This document shows, in pieces, positions 12,061 to 24,155 of a DNA stretch of 64,000 nt. The position numbers and the translations under genes were made by a program. Below the pieces are notes generated by a model, which searched no databases, was not told the DNA's origin, and saw only the letters and a list, made by a program, of their open reading frames with translations. Where the stretch lies: contig OX337239.1 in NCBI GenBank assembly GCA_946965045.2, positions 620,001 through 684,000 on the forward strand. Reading direction: 5' to 3'. Numbering within the stretch: the first letter of the stretch is position 1; every line of letters begins with the position of its first letter. Source of the DNA: Epithemia pelagica. Lineage: Eukaryota; Bacillariophyta; Bacillariophyceae; Surirellales; Surirellaceae.

Positions 12061-12390
12061 GTAAGTCTGAAATCGCCGTGCTGACAACAACGAGGCACCT
12101 TTTGGATCTCATTCTTTGTGCGCACCGGCTATTTGCTATCGAAGGAAAACAAAGCTGCAAGAAAATACAAAACATGGCATTTCCTCCAAAATCGTCTCCA
12201 TCCACCAAACAAGAAGATCCTTCAGTTGTTCAGTATTACGATGTGGAGGAAAGTCCCGCTGTTCCTCCAAAATCATCTCAGTCCATGAAACAAGAAGATC
12301 CTCCTGTTGTTGAGTATTACGACGTGGAGGAAAATCCGGACCTTATCTCCCCAAAGAAGAATGCCCCTCCCACTCTCGCATTGTGTGAAG
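12061..12390 (+). repeat. Intragenic intron-plus-exon duplication (first copy)
   Basis: This block and 12391-12690 both start with GTAAGTCTGAAATCG at a splice donor, continue through a diverged intron, and enter exons encoding an ATG-initiated proline-rich stretch and the shared motif ENPDLISP/KNPDLISP. Inside the first copy a shorter KQEDP..YYDVEE unit is itself repeated twice. The arrangement indicates tandem duplication of an intron with its following exon. Confidence 0.75.
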
Positions 12391-14227
12391 GTAAGTCTGA
12401 AATCGTCCAATGACAACAGGAGGAATGATACCACCGTTCCACCGCCTGGATCTCATACTTGGTGTCTTTGTCTCTTCCACATTTACCACTTTGTGCTGTC
12501 GGGTGTTTCGCCGTACAGAAGACGAACAAAGCAGTGCAAAACTGCAACAAGAACCACACAAAATGGCTCCTCCTCTTCCATCGTCTTTGGCCGATAAGCG
12601 AGAAGCTCCGCCTGATCATTACTATCACAATGCCGAGAAAAATCCTGACCTAATTTCCCCCCAAGAGAGGAATGTTCGTCCACGAGTCAAGGCGAATACG
12701 GCAATAAGCCCTCACATTTGTTTGGTCCAACGCCGATTCTTTACTCGAACGGAAACCGGAAACCGCAAGAATCAACCCTGGGAACTCTTGTGTCATCGCC
12801 AAAGCCCAGAGTTAGTACAAAACGGCTTTTACGACCTGCCCTTCAGTCGAGGTGGATCTCTTCGGATTTGGACCAACTTTGTGTCGACCAGTCGACTGGG
12901 TTTGCTCAATCAAGAAATGCGGCAACGAGTCCAGTATCGGCAATACAGGATTCAAAGCGAAAACGAACCGCGAATTCATGCCCTCTATCACGAACAATCG
13001 ACACCTCCTCCCTCTGCCTCACCCGTGGGCGCCGATGCCCTGAACAATCGGCATCATGTCGTGCCAGGGTACCGCTACGCTCAAGTTACCATGAAATCGC
13101 GGCCTCTCTCCGATTTGCCCCACATTGCCTCCTTTTGCAATACCATCAAGCCCATCTGTGGTGTGGGAGAAGTAAACGACGCCAGTGCCTGGGGCATTGG
13201 CGTCAATCTAATATATTACCGCGATGGCAAGGACCGCATGGGCTTGCACGCGGACAATGATCAAGGCGAACAAAAGGTGGTGACCGTCTTGGTAGATGGA
13301 CCCCCACAACCCCGCCAAGTCTTGGTCCAAACCAAACGAAAGGACGTGGACAATGACAATTTGGAAGAAGAATTTCGCTTGTTTTTGCGTCCCGGCGATG
13401 CCTACTGCATGGACGGCGTCATGCAAGACTTTTATTTGCACGGCGTTCCCCGAGACGGTGGTCAAGTGGGAGGCGGCTACGAACGCTTGGCCATTGTCCT
13501 CCGGGCGGGTATATATTGCGAATATACTAAGGATTCGGGCCGTCCCGTCATCAATTTGACCCCACCAACTCCCAAACCCCTTGTCTTTGGTTCCATTGCA
13601 GAACTCTGTTTGGGAGGCCGTTATACTCGAGGCCAATTGGTTGACACGGGTGGCCATAATGGACGCCAACGAGGAGTTTGTGGCAATCAAGAAGAGGGAT
13701 GTTTCGCCCTCATTTCCTCTGGCAAGCAAGATAATCGATTCGAAGACTTTTGTCCCGATTCTCACTATATGTTGTATGCCGTACGCAGAGAAAAGGGCGG
13801 CCAGGCTGCCATTACCTCGGCCCTGAAGAATGAATCCATTCGAGTCTTTGAAAAACTCTTTACGGGCCTCCGATTCATTTATGAGTACAATGGACTATAT
13901 GATATTGTGGCTGTGGATCAGGATGACGACAAGGTACTTGTCGTCTTGAAACCATTCAAGACGCGCTGGGTCCAGTACTCATCGGCCACTCGAGACCCCG
14001 AACGAATAGACATCACAGACCGGGCACAAAAGAATCAGCGGATTATCAAGCTTAAAAACATGTTTTCCACCTTTGTCAATATGAAAGGAAAACCTCGGAG
14101 CTATTCCCTCATTCGGTCCAACTGCCTCCCCGCGGCACATTCTATATTCTATCTTGAGGAGGAGGAGGAGGAGGAGGAGGAGGAGGATGAACCGGAGTAC
14201 ACTACAACACACACATCGGAAGAATAA
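12174..14227 (+). CDS. AlkB-type 2OG-Fe(II) dioxygenase fused to an SRA-like domain
   Basis: Exons 12174-12390 and 12519-14227 join in frame (donor GTAAGT, acceptor TACAG), giving about 641 residues from the ATG at 12174. A further 5' exon ending at 12060 with an identical donor motif is likely, so the true start may lie near 11978. The oxygenase shows H316-x-D318, H380 and R395-x5-R401, the iron- and 2-oxoglutarate-binding set of AlkB proteins. After a short linker, about residues 425-560 resemble an SRA (YDG) domain: a gly-rich start, an ALISSG strand, a GxxxxI..AL..S-like segment and YNGLY at 529-533 in place of the YDGLY signature. A Glu-rich tail from a GAG run (about 14155-14186) ends it. 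AlkB domains oxidise methylated bases or proteins and SRA domains bind modified cytosine, so a modified-DNA enzyme is a reasonable inference. The SRA call is by eye and less sure than the AlkB call. Confidence 0.75.
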
Positions 14228-15061
14228 ACACCAGGGCCAAGGTGTCCGAAATCTCACACATGGCTTGATTCTGAGACTCCCCTTTGAAGACAAACTTCCC
14301 AGACTCCATTTCTAAAACTTATTAGTCGACATATTTCACTTCAATATCCTAATTACTCTGGATGCTGCAAGTTTGTAAATGTCTCTGGATCTTTGGAACG
14401 ATATTGTGATCGGCTACATGGGTCTCGGGAGGGCAAAAATGACCGCTGACAATGCCATGTTGATACTTTCCACAACGACCAAGTTCGTATTTTTCTTGGA
14501 CGTCAAGGTGGTGATACGGCATATCGATTGGCCAACAAAACAACTGAGTTAGACAGTCGTACTGTAATCCAAGGTTTTCTGCGCCCAACTGACGTAGGAC
14601 AGAGTGTTGATTCAGCTAGAAGACACATGACGACGACCACGACAACATTGCCTTCGAACTCTCCTTCTCCCAAGTAGACTCGGAGGATCCGGTAGAGGCG
14701 ACGAAGGCGCCAGTAATCTCTTCGTGGTTGCCGGGTTCTTCCCTAATGGAATAGTAGTAGTCCGCTAGTAGCAAGAACCTTCTCTGCCACAACGATTGTA
14801 GCGTCGCTATTGTTGTTGTTTTGCGACGTGGAGGGTTGTGCCCTTCTTCTTCTGGACTGTCCAAATGATACCATGCCAACAACGACGACGACAGGTCGGG
14901 GACTCCCATGGTCACAGTGTCCAATGACGACATGAACGGTTCACTCCATGCAGAAGCGGCAGTGGTCGCATCGTGTTGCAAGGCTCGTTGTCTCGCCGAG
15001 AAGTTACGGAGAGTGGGACAACGAGAAGCGGTCTGGTTGTGTTGCGGTGGAAGGAATATGC
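14228..15061. other. Intergenic between converging genes
   Basis: Holds the 3' flank of the AlkB-SRA gene and the downstream flank of the MFS gene. A minus-strand frame at 14616-15065 (149 residues) starts at the MFS stop; it has no domain and is not called. Confidence 0.4.
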
Positions 15062-17178
15062 TCATGGAGAAAGCGGAAACAGGCTGTTGCTCCTTTTTGC
15101 TGGTTCATGCTCCCTCTTTAGGTCTTTTCCCGATGGGAACAAGTCCTTTCGTTGGGTCGGAGACATCAATAAACAAGTACGTTCGGTTGCAACGGGAGGT
15201 GCGCATTCTGATGGATCCGTAGTGTTGTTTTTGTTCCTCTGGTTGCCACACTGTCGTTCTGGTCGTGCCACGGAGGAATGATACATGGTACTGGGCTTTT
15301 CTTGATTGGTAGTTTCTCCCATTGCGATCATTTCTTGTTCCGCCTCGTTTGTATGATTATCCGGTGGCTGGAGAGCATGAGTCACGTACAAGTGTCCCAC
15401 CAATGTGAGTAAGGATAAGATGGGTGCATACAAAGCCCATGGTGATAAAACGCGATGTACGCCTCCTCCCAACCACGACGACGACACGGCGGCGGAGGCT
15501 TCTTGCAGGGGAGATGAGGACGACGGTGAACCGACCAGAACCCGTTGGGCAATGAAGTTCGGTGCCACAAATCCGGCAATACTCGCATCCATGGACAAGA
15601 GAGCTTGCATCATTCCGGGATAATGTCGCAAACGAGGACTGCGATTCACAGCTTGTGTATACAAACATCGACTCGTGGTGGTGGTCAAGGGAAATCCCAG
15701 ATTGGCCACCACGAGTGGGATGACAAACAAGGCCCAGGAACGAACCACTGAGAGGTTGTGGTTGTTGTTGTAAGTCGTTGGCGAAGGGATTGCTCAACAG
15801 GGGTAGAGTGCTCCATGTCCGACTATGGACAAGACCAATCCATAACTTCACAGTGTGGACTCGGAACAGCCTCGTCGCGACAATGTCCAGGTGGCCACAA
15901 TCGCCACAAAGATCGTTCCAGCTTGAATTCCAAACAAGCCCGAAGTCCCCACGGGCCCTACACCCAAAACGTCATGGGCCGCCGCGGCGCCAGAGCCGTT
16001 TCCAAGAGCTGAAAGTTGGCATTCAGTTGAAAAATGCTCAAAACAGGAACCATGAGGGACAAGAACAGCAGGTATGTGCCAAAGCCTCTTTCTTTGGTTT
16101 CCTCATCCTTGGTGGGAATCGTTTCTTGGTCGGATACATTGTCAAATTGATTGCACCAGCTCGTCTTTTCCACGTCGTAATTCTCGTCAGCAATCTCCTC
16201 GTTGACTGTTGCTTTGGCGGCATCCTTGGACATGGACAATCGACTAATAGGACCTTTGGGTTCGACCAAAAAGACATCAATGACAAGGACTGCCAGTAGA
16301 TTGGCCATGGCCATGAACAAACCCACGACATTGAGAGGTGTCACGCGAACCCATACGGTCCATGACGACGACGACGACGACGACGAAAAGCCAAATGGCA
16401 GGGTCCCCTGCAAATGATGGAATACCAAGGAGAGCGCTGGTGCTGTTGTCATACCAATCACACGAACCATGGACAAGACGGCTGTGGCTTGTGTCAAAAG
16501 TCGAGTCTTACCAGAAGAATCATCGCCACCACACACATGCTGCGCCACATAGGTAAATCCCAAGGTGCTATTGGCGGCACCCACTCCCCCCAAGAAACGA
16601 CCCGCAAACAAGAGTACCATGGCATGGTTGGGTTGGGACGTGAGGCTGGCGCCAAAGTACAAGAGTCCACCCGCTGCAACCACATACAAGGAAACCAGGT
16701 AGGGACGGACAAAGGTGTGGCACTGATCGCACCAATATCCCAGGACGGGTTTGAACAGGAAACTACTCAACGAAAAGGCTGCCACGATCCAGCCATAGGA
16801 ACGGTAGGAACCACCATTGTCCAAGACATAAAAGACGAGTGAAGGAGCCGTTACCATGTAACAAAGGGCATCGACCAAGCCCACAAAGGCCAGAGGTGCC
16901 AGCAAGCGGTAAGGGATGGTGGGAAGAGGATCGTCCGGCCCACTTTCTGTGAAGCTTGTGCGAGACCAAGAACTTGTGGCAGAAGTGACGCTCTTTCGAA
17001 GTTTGGGCGGAATGTCTTTAAACCTTGCGGGAGATGATGTGCTGTTAGGAGAACTCTTCTCGTCGTTGACACTAGTAATGGTGGGAGTCTTGCACGCCAT
17101 GATATAAACTTGTCCACAAAGACGCGCGTCGTCTTGGTGCTGTAGTTTGGATAATGAATGTTCGATATTGCTCTTTGG

Positions 17179-17209
<31 letters not shown>

Positions 17210-17214
17210 GGCAT
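15062..17214 (-). pseudogene. Major facilitator superfamily transporter with frameshift and two in-frame TGA codons
   Basis: The N-terminal half (17214 to about 15990) has a poly-Gln start, a Ser/Thr-rich cytosolic segment and about eight membrane helices with FKPVLGYWCDQ and GRFLGGVGAANS, resembling the MFSD8-like/organellar MFS group. An ATG giving MACKTP at 17103 is an alternative start. Near 15985 a one-base frame change in a GC-rich stretch moves to a frame reading AAHDVLGVGPVG and then a helix. That same frame continues to 15062, broken only by TGA codons near 15853 and 15805, and carries more helices (VVRSWALFVIPLVVANLGF) and a hydrophilic tail. Continuous homology-like hydrophobic structure across all three lesions argues for one ancestral gene. 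It could be a young pseudogene or a gene with assembly errors. No intron explains the breaks. Confidence 0.65.
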
Positions 17215-19180
17215 TCACAACTTGTGAGAGGACTTGCCACAACATGTATCAGCTCCGTCCAATGGACCATTCTGGCTGGTTGCCATCCAAGCATGCTCCG
17301 TGGTTTGCAATAATCCGGAACATGGAGTCCATAGTATGGTTCAAGGAATGGCGACGACGCCGATGGCACTTTTGGTTCTTCAAGTTGAGGAATCTGGAGT
17401 CCTAGTCTTGGCAAACTTTTGTCAGGATTGGATCCAAGACCTCTCGTTGGCTACTGCTGCTGGAACTCCTCTCCAAAACGATTGGAGCGAAATTCCATGA
17501 ATCCCCAACCACGGAACAAACATTTACCTTTTTAGTCTCCAAGACAAGGCTCCCAGCAAGACGACTCTCCATCCTCTCCATCGTGTCTCTTTGAATACCC
17601 AGCACAAGATGTTGATGTTATATTGGAAGCATTTCGAACAGCGTCGATCCGGAAGTGATCGGCAGCGCGCCGCATCTGCGCGATTTGTCGGTCGCCTTTT
17701 ATTCGCTTTCCGGACAAAATCGCATCTTGGACGATCACCTCTCTCTCGAGAGATGCTTTCCTGGTGTAGCATGACAATGGCAAAAGCCGACCAATTCACA
17801 TTGTCCTCAATGCGAGCAGAATGCCGTCTTTTCCCCTCATTACCAAGAAAGAATTGGCTGTAGAGAACGATTTCTTCTCTCCCGTAAACGGAACGACAAA
17901 CGCATCAATTTTTGCCTCCAGAACCATGACAAACCCATGCCTCGCCATCCCCAAAAAGAGAGCCGTCTAGGAGTATCGGGCGTCAGAGACAATGTCCATT
18001 TCCAACCATGGTCCATGGGGGTATCATCAAGGCACGAGCCAGTTGTTTCGGCGTGATACCCCATTTCCTTTGACATTCAGCCTCGCTGTTGTGAAAGTCT
18101 CATCATGTGGAGAAGATGGAGGGGGGACTTGTTTCGTTTTCGTATGTGTTGGGATACAGTATATAGGTTCAATTCTTTTGTTGGTGATCGTTCTCCTCCT
18201 GTACATGTGCCGAAATCAGAAATAGCATGCACTGGGAACAAATCCTGCATGCCGTAATGAATCAACAACCGTCGTTTTTCTGGACAGTCTCATCTACCAG
18301 TGAATTATCAGAGTCCTTCCTGCCAGGTGCTCATCAAGATTGCTCCGTAAAATCATTTTTCAAAGGTCATTCTTGTGGCCACGCTGAGATTCTGGCGGTT
18401 CGTGTCTCGTCGTCGGATAGGCTTGATTTGGGATCTTCCCAGACCAAGACTTTCATTTCATGTTGGTTTTCAAGCACTCTTCTGGCTGTGAACGACGTGA
18501 GACACACCAAAAGAAGCAATCATTAACACACTAATAACACAGGTCATTGGCTCTACACCATATGGAAAAACATCAGATTGTGCAAAGATTCGAGTGTCGC
18601 CCGAGAGATGATTCTCAGCCCCACCACGACCCCACCACGACCCCACCACCACCTTCCCGCCCGTCCGCATTGCTTCACGCGCGCCGGGTGGCATTCTGTT
18701 GTGTCATCTCGACAGCCCCACATGTTTTTGCATTCTCTGTTTTGCCTTGTTTCTCCGTGGATAGCGGTCACCACTGTCTGCGTTGTTCTTCTGGATCGAC
18801 CGAATGACCATATGGGGTGGTAGAACGACACCCCCTTGCAGAACCACTCTCGTGAAGCAGACGGCACTGCCGGCCTCTCCTGATTGGCATCTCTCCTCTC
18901 TCGGCGATGAATCTATAACGGCCTTGTTCTTTGTTGGGGCCCATCTTTGATGGAGAGGTGTGTTGGATCTAGACGACAAGTGGTAACCCTATTGTTGTCG
19001 TTGTCATTTTCTCTTTTTTCCAGGCCGAATAGTTCACTCGACAACATGATGCACCGCATCACAATGTGCATTCGTGGCGGTTGCGTGGAAAAAGCTCGAT
19101 TTGTGGAACTCACTCTCTCTGTGATTTATCCGTATCACCAGTATTGATTGTTGCCAAACAGAAACAGAAAAGTATCAATG

Positions 19181-19220
<40 letters not shown>

Positions 19221-19239
19221 CATATCGAGAAATTCTACT
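17215..19239. other. Long intergenic stretch
   Basis: No supported gene in 2 kb between two minus-strand genes. It holds a CCCCACCACGA short repeat at about 18620-18650 and the (TA)n tract listed separately. Frames such as 17524-17799 on the minus strand have no recognisable features. Confidence 0.5.
19183..19216 (+). repeat. (TA)n microsatellite
   Basis: About 16 uninterrupted TA dinucleotides just downstream of the stop codon of the esterase-ABCG gene. Confidence 0.95.
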
Positions 19240-22200
19240 CTATACATTGTTGAGGCTGTGTGAGGAACCACCAAACGACGACAGCCGACGACGCGCCTTG
19301 TCCAGTTGCTGGACACTGCTGGGATCCAAAAAGTGTGCCCGACGAAGCCGCAACAAGACATATTCCAGGACGACCAACGAAACATAAATGCCCGTCAAGA
19401 CATATAATGCCATGCGAGCATTGGCAAAGGGCCAAAAACCGGCTTGGGCGGACAAAAAATTGCCATTGTACACAATACAAGTGGCAAAGCTGCGACAGGG
19501 CGTTTCCCCAATGTTTCGGTTGTACTCAAACTGATTCGTCAAGACACCGGTAAAGGCCCAAAAGGCAAAGGACAAACCAAACAACCAACGAGCACCTGGT
19601 GGCGCTTGGCTCGGTGTACCCAAAAAGCCGGCAAAACAAACGTTGAGAAACAAACACAACAAGTAAACCTTGAAGAATGCGTGTTTTCCCTTGAATATCA
19701 AACTGAGACAACGACCAAAGGTGACAATGACCATCAAAAAGACACTTCCAAACAAGAGCTGATTGGGAAAGGAGGTCCATTCCCATCCCAAAATGACATA
19801 TGCCAAGGACAAGGAGATAGCGGTCGAAACAAAGGGAATGGAAAGCGAGTAGGAAAGGGTGGCAATCTGATAGGACAGCAAAAAGATACGGCGGTCGTCC
19901 AGCTCCCAGCGATGAGCAAGCCACATTTGCGTTCCCAACAGAACATGGTGTTGAAAGATTATAATGGGAATAAAGAACAACATCATGCATCCCAAAAACA
20001 CCGTCGTGGGAGAGTTGGGATCAAAGCTTAACACAAAAGACATGATGGCAAAGCAAATGGGCAAGACCACCAAATCAGACAGGTTCCATCCATATTCCAG
20101 GCAAAGTCGTCGACCCAGTGCAACGACTTGACCCAGTGGGTTTCGCTCCGCCTTGGAGGGTGTCATGCGTTCATGAGGGATGGCCAAGCCGTGTGTCGAC
20201 ACTTCCCGTTCTTCTCGACAATGAGTCAGATGGCGATCCATGGAATGGGAAATGGTTCCGTGTTTCACGAGGCTATGGACAAAGTCCGAAATTCGGTCCG
20301 TAACGACTCCAACCTCTTCCTCCATGTCCAAAGCGTTTTGAATCACTTCACGATTCTCATCAAACACCACTCGTCCGTGCATCATGACCATCAGCTCATG
20401 AATGTACCCCAATATGCTGTCAGACGGCTGGAGAAGCGTCACCAAAATGGTACGATCCTGTTTCTCGGCCACAGTTTGCAGCAATTCCATCAAACGTTCA
20501 CTGGCCACACTGTCCAATCCGGAAAGAGGCTGATTCAAGAATGCCAAGAATAACGTACGTATAATGAGTGAAAAGACATCAGTTGTCTCAATATTATTTG
20601 TGGGCGACTCCAATCGAAAACATACCTCATCCAGCAACAACACGGATGGATCCGTCAACAACGCCGCGGCCACGGCCAACACACGTCGCTGTCCTCCGCT
20701 GCACATGCTGATCTTATTGCTTTCAAACGGTTGCACCACGTCAATCTTGTCCGTCGTTGTGTACAATTCACTTTTCGATTGTGGATCGACCTCAGACACA
20801 AGTGGCATGGTCGCAGTTGTTCGGGCTGACAAGGCTGCGATAAAAGGCGATTCGATGGGGCTCACCGTGTCGTCGTTGGAAGGTTCCTCTATCTTTGATA
20901 ATGTCTCCGAAGGTGAAATATTGGTAATATCTTCTTTCTTGACCTTGAGAATGGATCGCACCGCCAATGTCCTTCTTGAACCCTCTCCGTCTTTGTCGCT
21001 TCTCTCATCACGAGAAATTTCGTCTGGTGGTAGCAGTTCCGAGGATTGACACTCTTCTACTGGTCTACTTCTCTCGCCCGAGGATCGTGTTGGTATCAAG
21101 TTGACATTCTTGTTTTCTGGGATGTCTTCATCACTGTTGTCAAGAAGAGTATCATCAAGTTCTTCGTTTTCTGGTCGTGTCACAAAGGGGCTCGTGACTC
21201 CACCACGAGGGATTGCCTGCTCCTTGTTTCGCATGTCCCACTGATTTCTTGGAGTCATATTGGTCGATGGTCGATCGCCAACCGAAAATGCCGCACTGCA
21301 ATTGCCATGCTGACTGGAATCTGCATCCATGGGTTCATGGGAGGCTGGAAAAAAGGGCTGGACAAAGCGTTTGACTTCATTGAGTTGTTCGGGATTGGCC
21401 CCATACAAGGCTGCACAGGATTCCAAATACAAGGCAGGCGTCAAGTTGCCCATGGCCACCATATCGTGTTGTCTCAAGTAGGTTGTTCCTTCAATGTTGA
21501 TTTTGATATCACTCTCAGGGTCAACCTCCACTCCTGAACGCATTTGACCACTAATGGCTCTCAGCTATGGTGTGTGTGCCGAAACAAAACAAAAAGACAA
21601 ACATGAATCAGTTAAGAATGTGCCAGCGACCAACGTGTGCTGCAGTGACATGGGGGAACGTACCAAGGTTGATTTTCCGGCTCCCGATCGTCCCATGAGA
21701 CCATTGACCGTTCCACGCTTGAGATGCAAGTTGACATTGTCCAACAATTTTTGACCCGTGGATTTGAGATGGACCGTCAATTGTGCCATGCGAACTCCCA
21801 CGGGACGGGGTCGTTGTTGCAACCGACGCCGAGCACTCCCCAAACTTCCCAGACTTTTGCCACTGGATACCGACGATTCGTCGTCGTCGTCCTGGGCATG
21901 ATTGGGGTCTACCGCCGTATCACATCCGAACAAGCAGTCCATAATGACACGGATCAGACAGTCTCCCGCACTCGCCAATGGACTACAGATTCCCGTCACA
22001 AACTTGCCCCCTCGTCTGGATCGAATCAAGATACCCAACAAAATAAACAAACCAATATATCCAAACCAGACCATTCGCAAGACCTCGTTGACTTCCTTGT
22101 ACGTGTTTTCTACTTCAAACAAGGCTTGGCAAGCATTTGGTTCTGCTTCGTTTCCAATTACACAATTGGGTCCAGCGCAATCGTCCAATACCAAGCCCAC

Positions 22201-23709
22201 TGGTTCGCCCTCGGGCAAAAGTGCCGCGACACCGTCCGTAACAAACAGACCAATGGAATCGCGAATCGAGGTACCATTCACTGTGGCATAGTCCCAGGCA
22301 TGGACGTCAAACCACACTGCCATGCCCAAGTTATTGGGCAATTTGGTCGTCAAGCCATAGCCCGAATCCCGGCAGACGGGTGGAAAGGCGGCAAATACAC
22401 CTGTTTTGGATTCTGCTCCCAGATCGGCGCACGACAAGTGCACGAGTTCAATAGATGGCATGACAAAGCCATGTGTCACACACGATGGCATGATCCAGGC
22501 CAAGGAGGGCAATGCTGATGGTTCTGGCAAATTATTGCCGTTCTCCAGACAGGTTTCTGGTTGGTGTTGTTCGCCTCCCAAGAGGTTCCAAAAGACAGTT
22601 TCTTGGACGGCTCGTATGCGAGAGCCGGTCAATTCTCCCACCGCACTGGTCCGTTCCACATGGTCACTGGGACGAGCAGCCTACGTGGAACTGCTACTGC
22701 CGGCATACATGTCACTCAAGGAAAAGGTGAGGGTATTGATATCGTGTGTGGAATCAATCAAGAGAAAGGATTCGTCCAGCACCCAACTAGTACTACTACT
22801 CGTTGCTGTGGTGGTGTTTGTGGCTGCTGTGGATGGAGTAAAGATACCATGCCGCGCGAGACAATTGGTGGACGTACAACAGGGCAATTTGGAGAGTTGT
22901 TCATGATGGAGGGAATAGGCAGTGACATTGCACAAGGGATGGGTTGTCATATTCACAGCCGTCAGACTTCCCTCTTCAAATTCAATCCGATCACTGACCA
23001 AGGAGGAATCGGCCACAATTTTGAGTTGACGAGCTGCCATGGTCTGGGCCATTTGACGGAGTTGCGGCAAGTGATTCAACACGCCCAAGGCTCCCGCCGA
23101 AACACCCGTTACCACCAATTGATTCACCAATCCAACGACTGCTGGTTGCTCGTTGTCGTCTTGGTGCGTGGTTCCCTGCGTTGGGACGACAAAGGCATCT
23201 TGTTGTTGTTGGGGTTCCACAAGGGCTGTTGTCCGGCGTTGCTGTACTTGGTCGACGAGGTAGTCGAGGACGGCTTGAAAATGAAGGTCCCCCTGTCGAA
23301 TAATGCCGCCGCCATTGGTAGTCGTCTTGCTGTCACTCGATGACGAGGATCCCAAATACAAGTCTTGGGACCAATAATAGACGGCAATCTTGACAAAGTC
23401 ATGCAATACAGGATTGATTAGTGGATCGTTGGAAAGGACCGTATGGCCTTTGATTTGGCGTGGCACATAGTGGGACGACAAGCGAAAGGGTTCCGTATCC
23501 AAGACCGATTGACATTGGTCGTCGGTACCACACGAGCCACCTCCGGTAAATAACAAGAGAATATTATTCGTGTTCGTGTTTGTGTTGTTGTTGTGGTGGT
23601 TTGGTACGGTCAGAGAGGAGGACGACCAGGAGGACCAATCTTGATACAAGCCCACGGGAGATCCATCGCCGCATTGGGCACCTTCCAGAGGGATCCAATC
23701 CAATGGCAT
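19240..23709 (-). CDS. NOTUM/pectin-acetylesterase-like ectodomain fused to an ABCG half-transporter, with one in-frame TAG
   Basis: Exons 23709-21664, 21564-20626 and 20529-19240 keep one frame of about 1,424 codons; introns are 99 and 96 bp, the second open and in frame. Residues ~1-440 match the NOTUM/PAE esterase fold: FTGGGSCG, the nucleophile in GVSAGA (S204), an Asp-containing DSTHDI segment, and PSCVTH with H413. A helix at about 510-530 precedes an ABC domain with Walker A GRSGAGKST (673-681), a Q-loop RQHD, signature SGGQRR from S971, and Walker B LLLDEP restored by splicing at E995. Six hydrophobic helices follow (ABC2 type). Oddities: a TAG at 22683-22681 (codon 343) between the catalytic Asp and His regions, Leu at the switch-His position (L1028), and a ~220-residue acidic insert before the signature. 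The 5' end is uncertain: hydrophobic sequence upstream of 23709 stays open but lacks ATG. Functionally it may export lipids or glycoconjugates while deacylating something outside. Confidence 0.8.
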
Positions 23710-23937
23710 TGTTATTACAAACTTGCTTGGTATAGGAAGGAGGAGAGAAGGGGATTCTGGACGCGTTGCAACAAGAAGCACACAACAAAAGTACCTCCGA
23801 ACCAGACCAAGTCTTGTTGTCAGGATGACGACGGCAACAACAACAAGGGGAATGCTACGACTGCGTTGTTGTTGGATCTGAGAAGCTTTGGATCCGGCGG
23901 AGACTGCCAGAGATAGTGAGAGAGGGAGAGGCGACAA

Positions 23938-24155
23938 TGCTTGGTCGTTGGTTCGAGAGTGCGAGTGCGAGTGAAATAAAGCAATCTAGCAATCCGTTGG
24001 TTGTTCTTTGGTGGTATTTGCCTCTACTAGGTATTAGTGGCGCGTTTGTTTTGGATTCGTTCGCGTTGGAGTGGTTGCGTCATGTTACGGTGCATCTTGG
24101 GTTTGTGTCGCAACCAGCACCAAGGAGCTATAGAGATCTTTTGTTGTGTTATTGT
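23938..24155. other. Short intergenic spacer
   Basis: No feature seen; it ends where the segmental duplication begins. Confidence 0.4.

Noticed and set aside
19444-20031. Plus-strand frame of 195 codons
   Set aside because: Antisense to the ABC2 membrane domain; Lys/Gln/Gly-rich without features.
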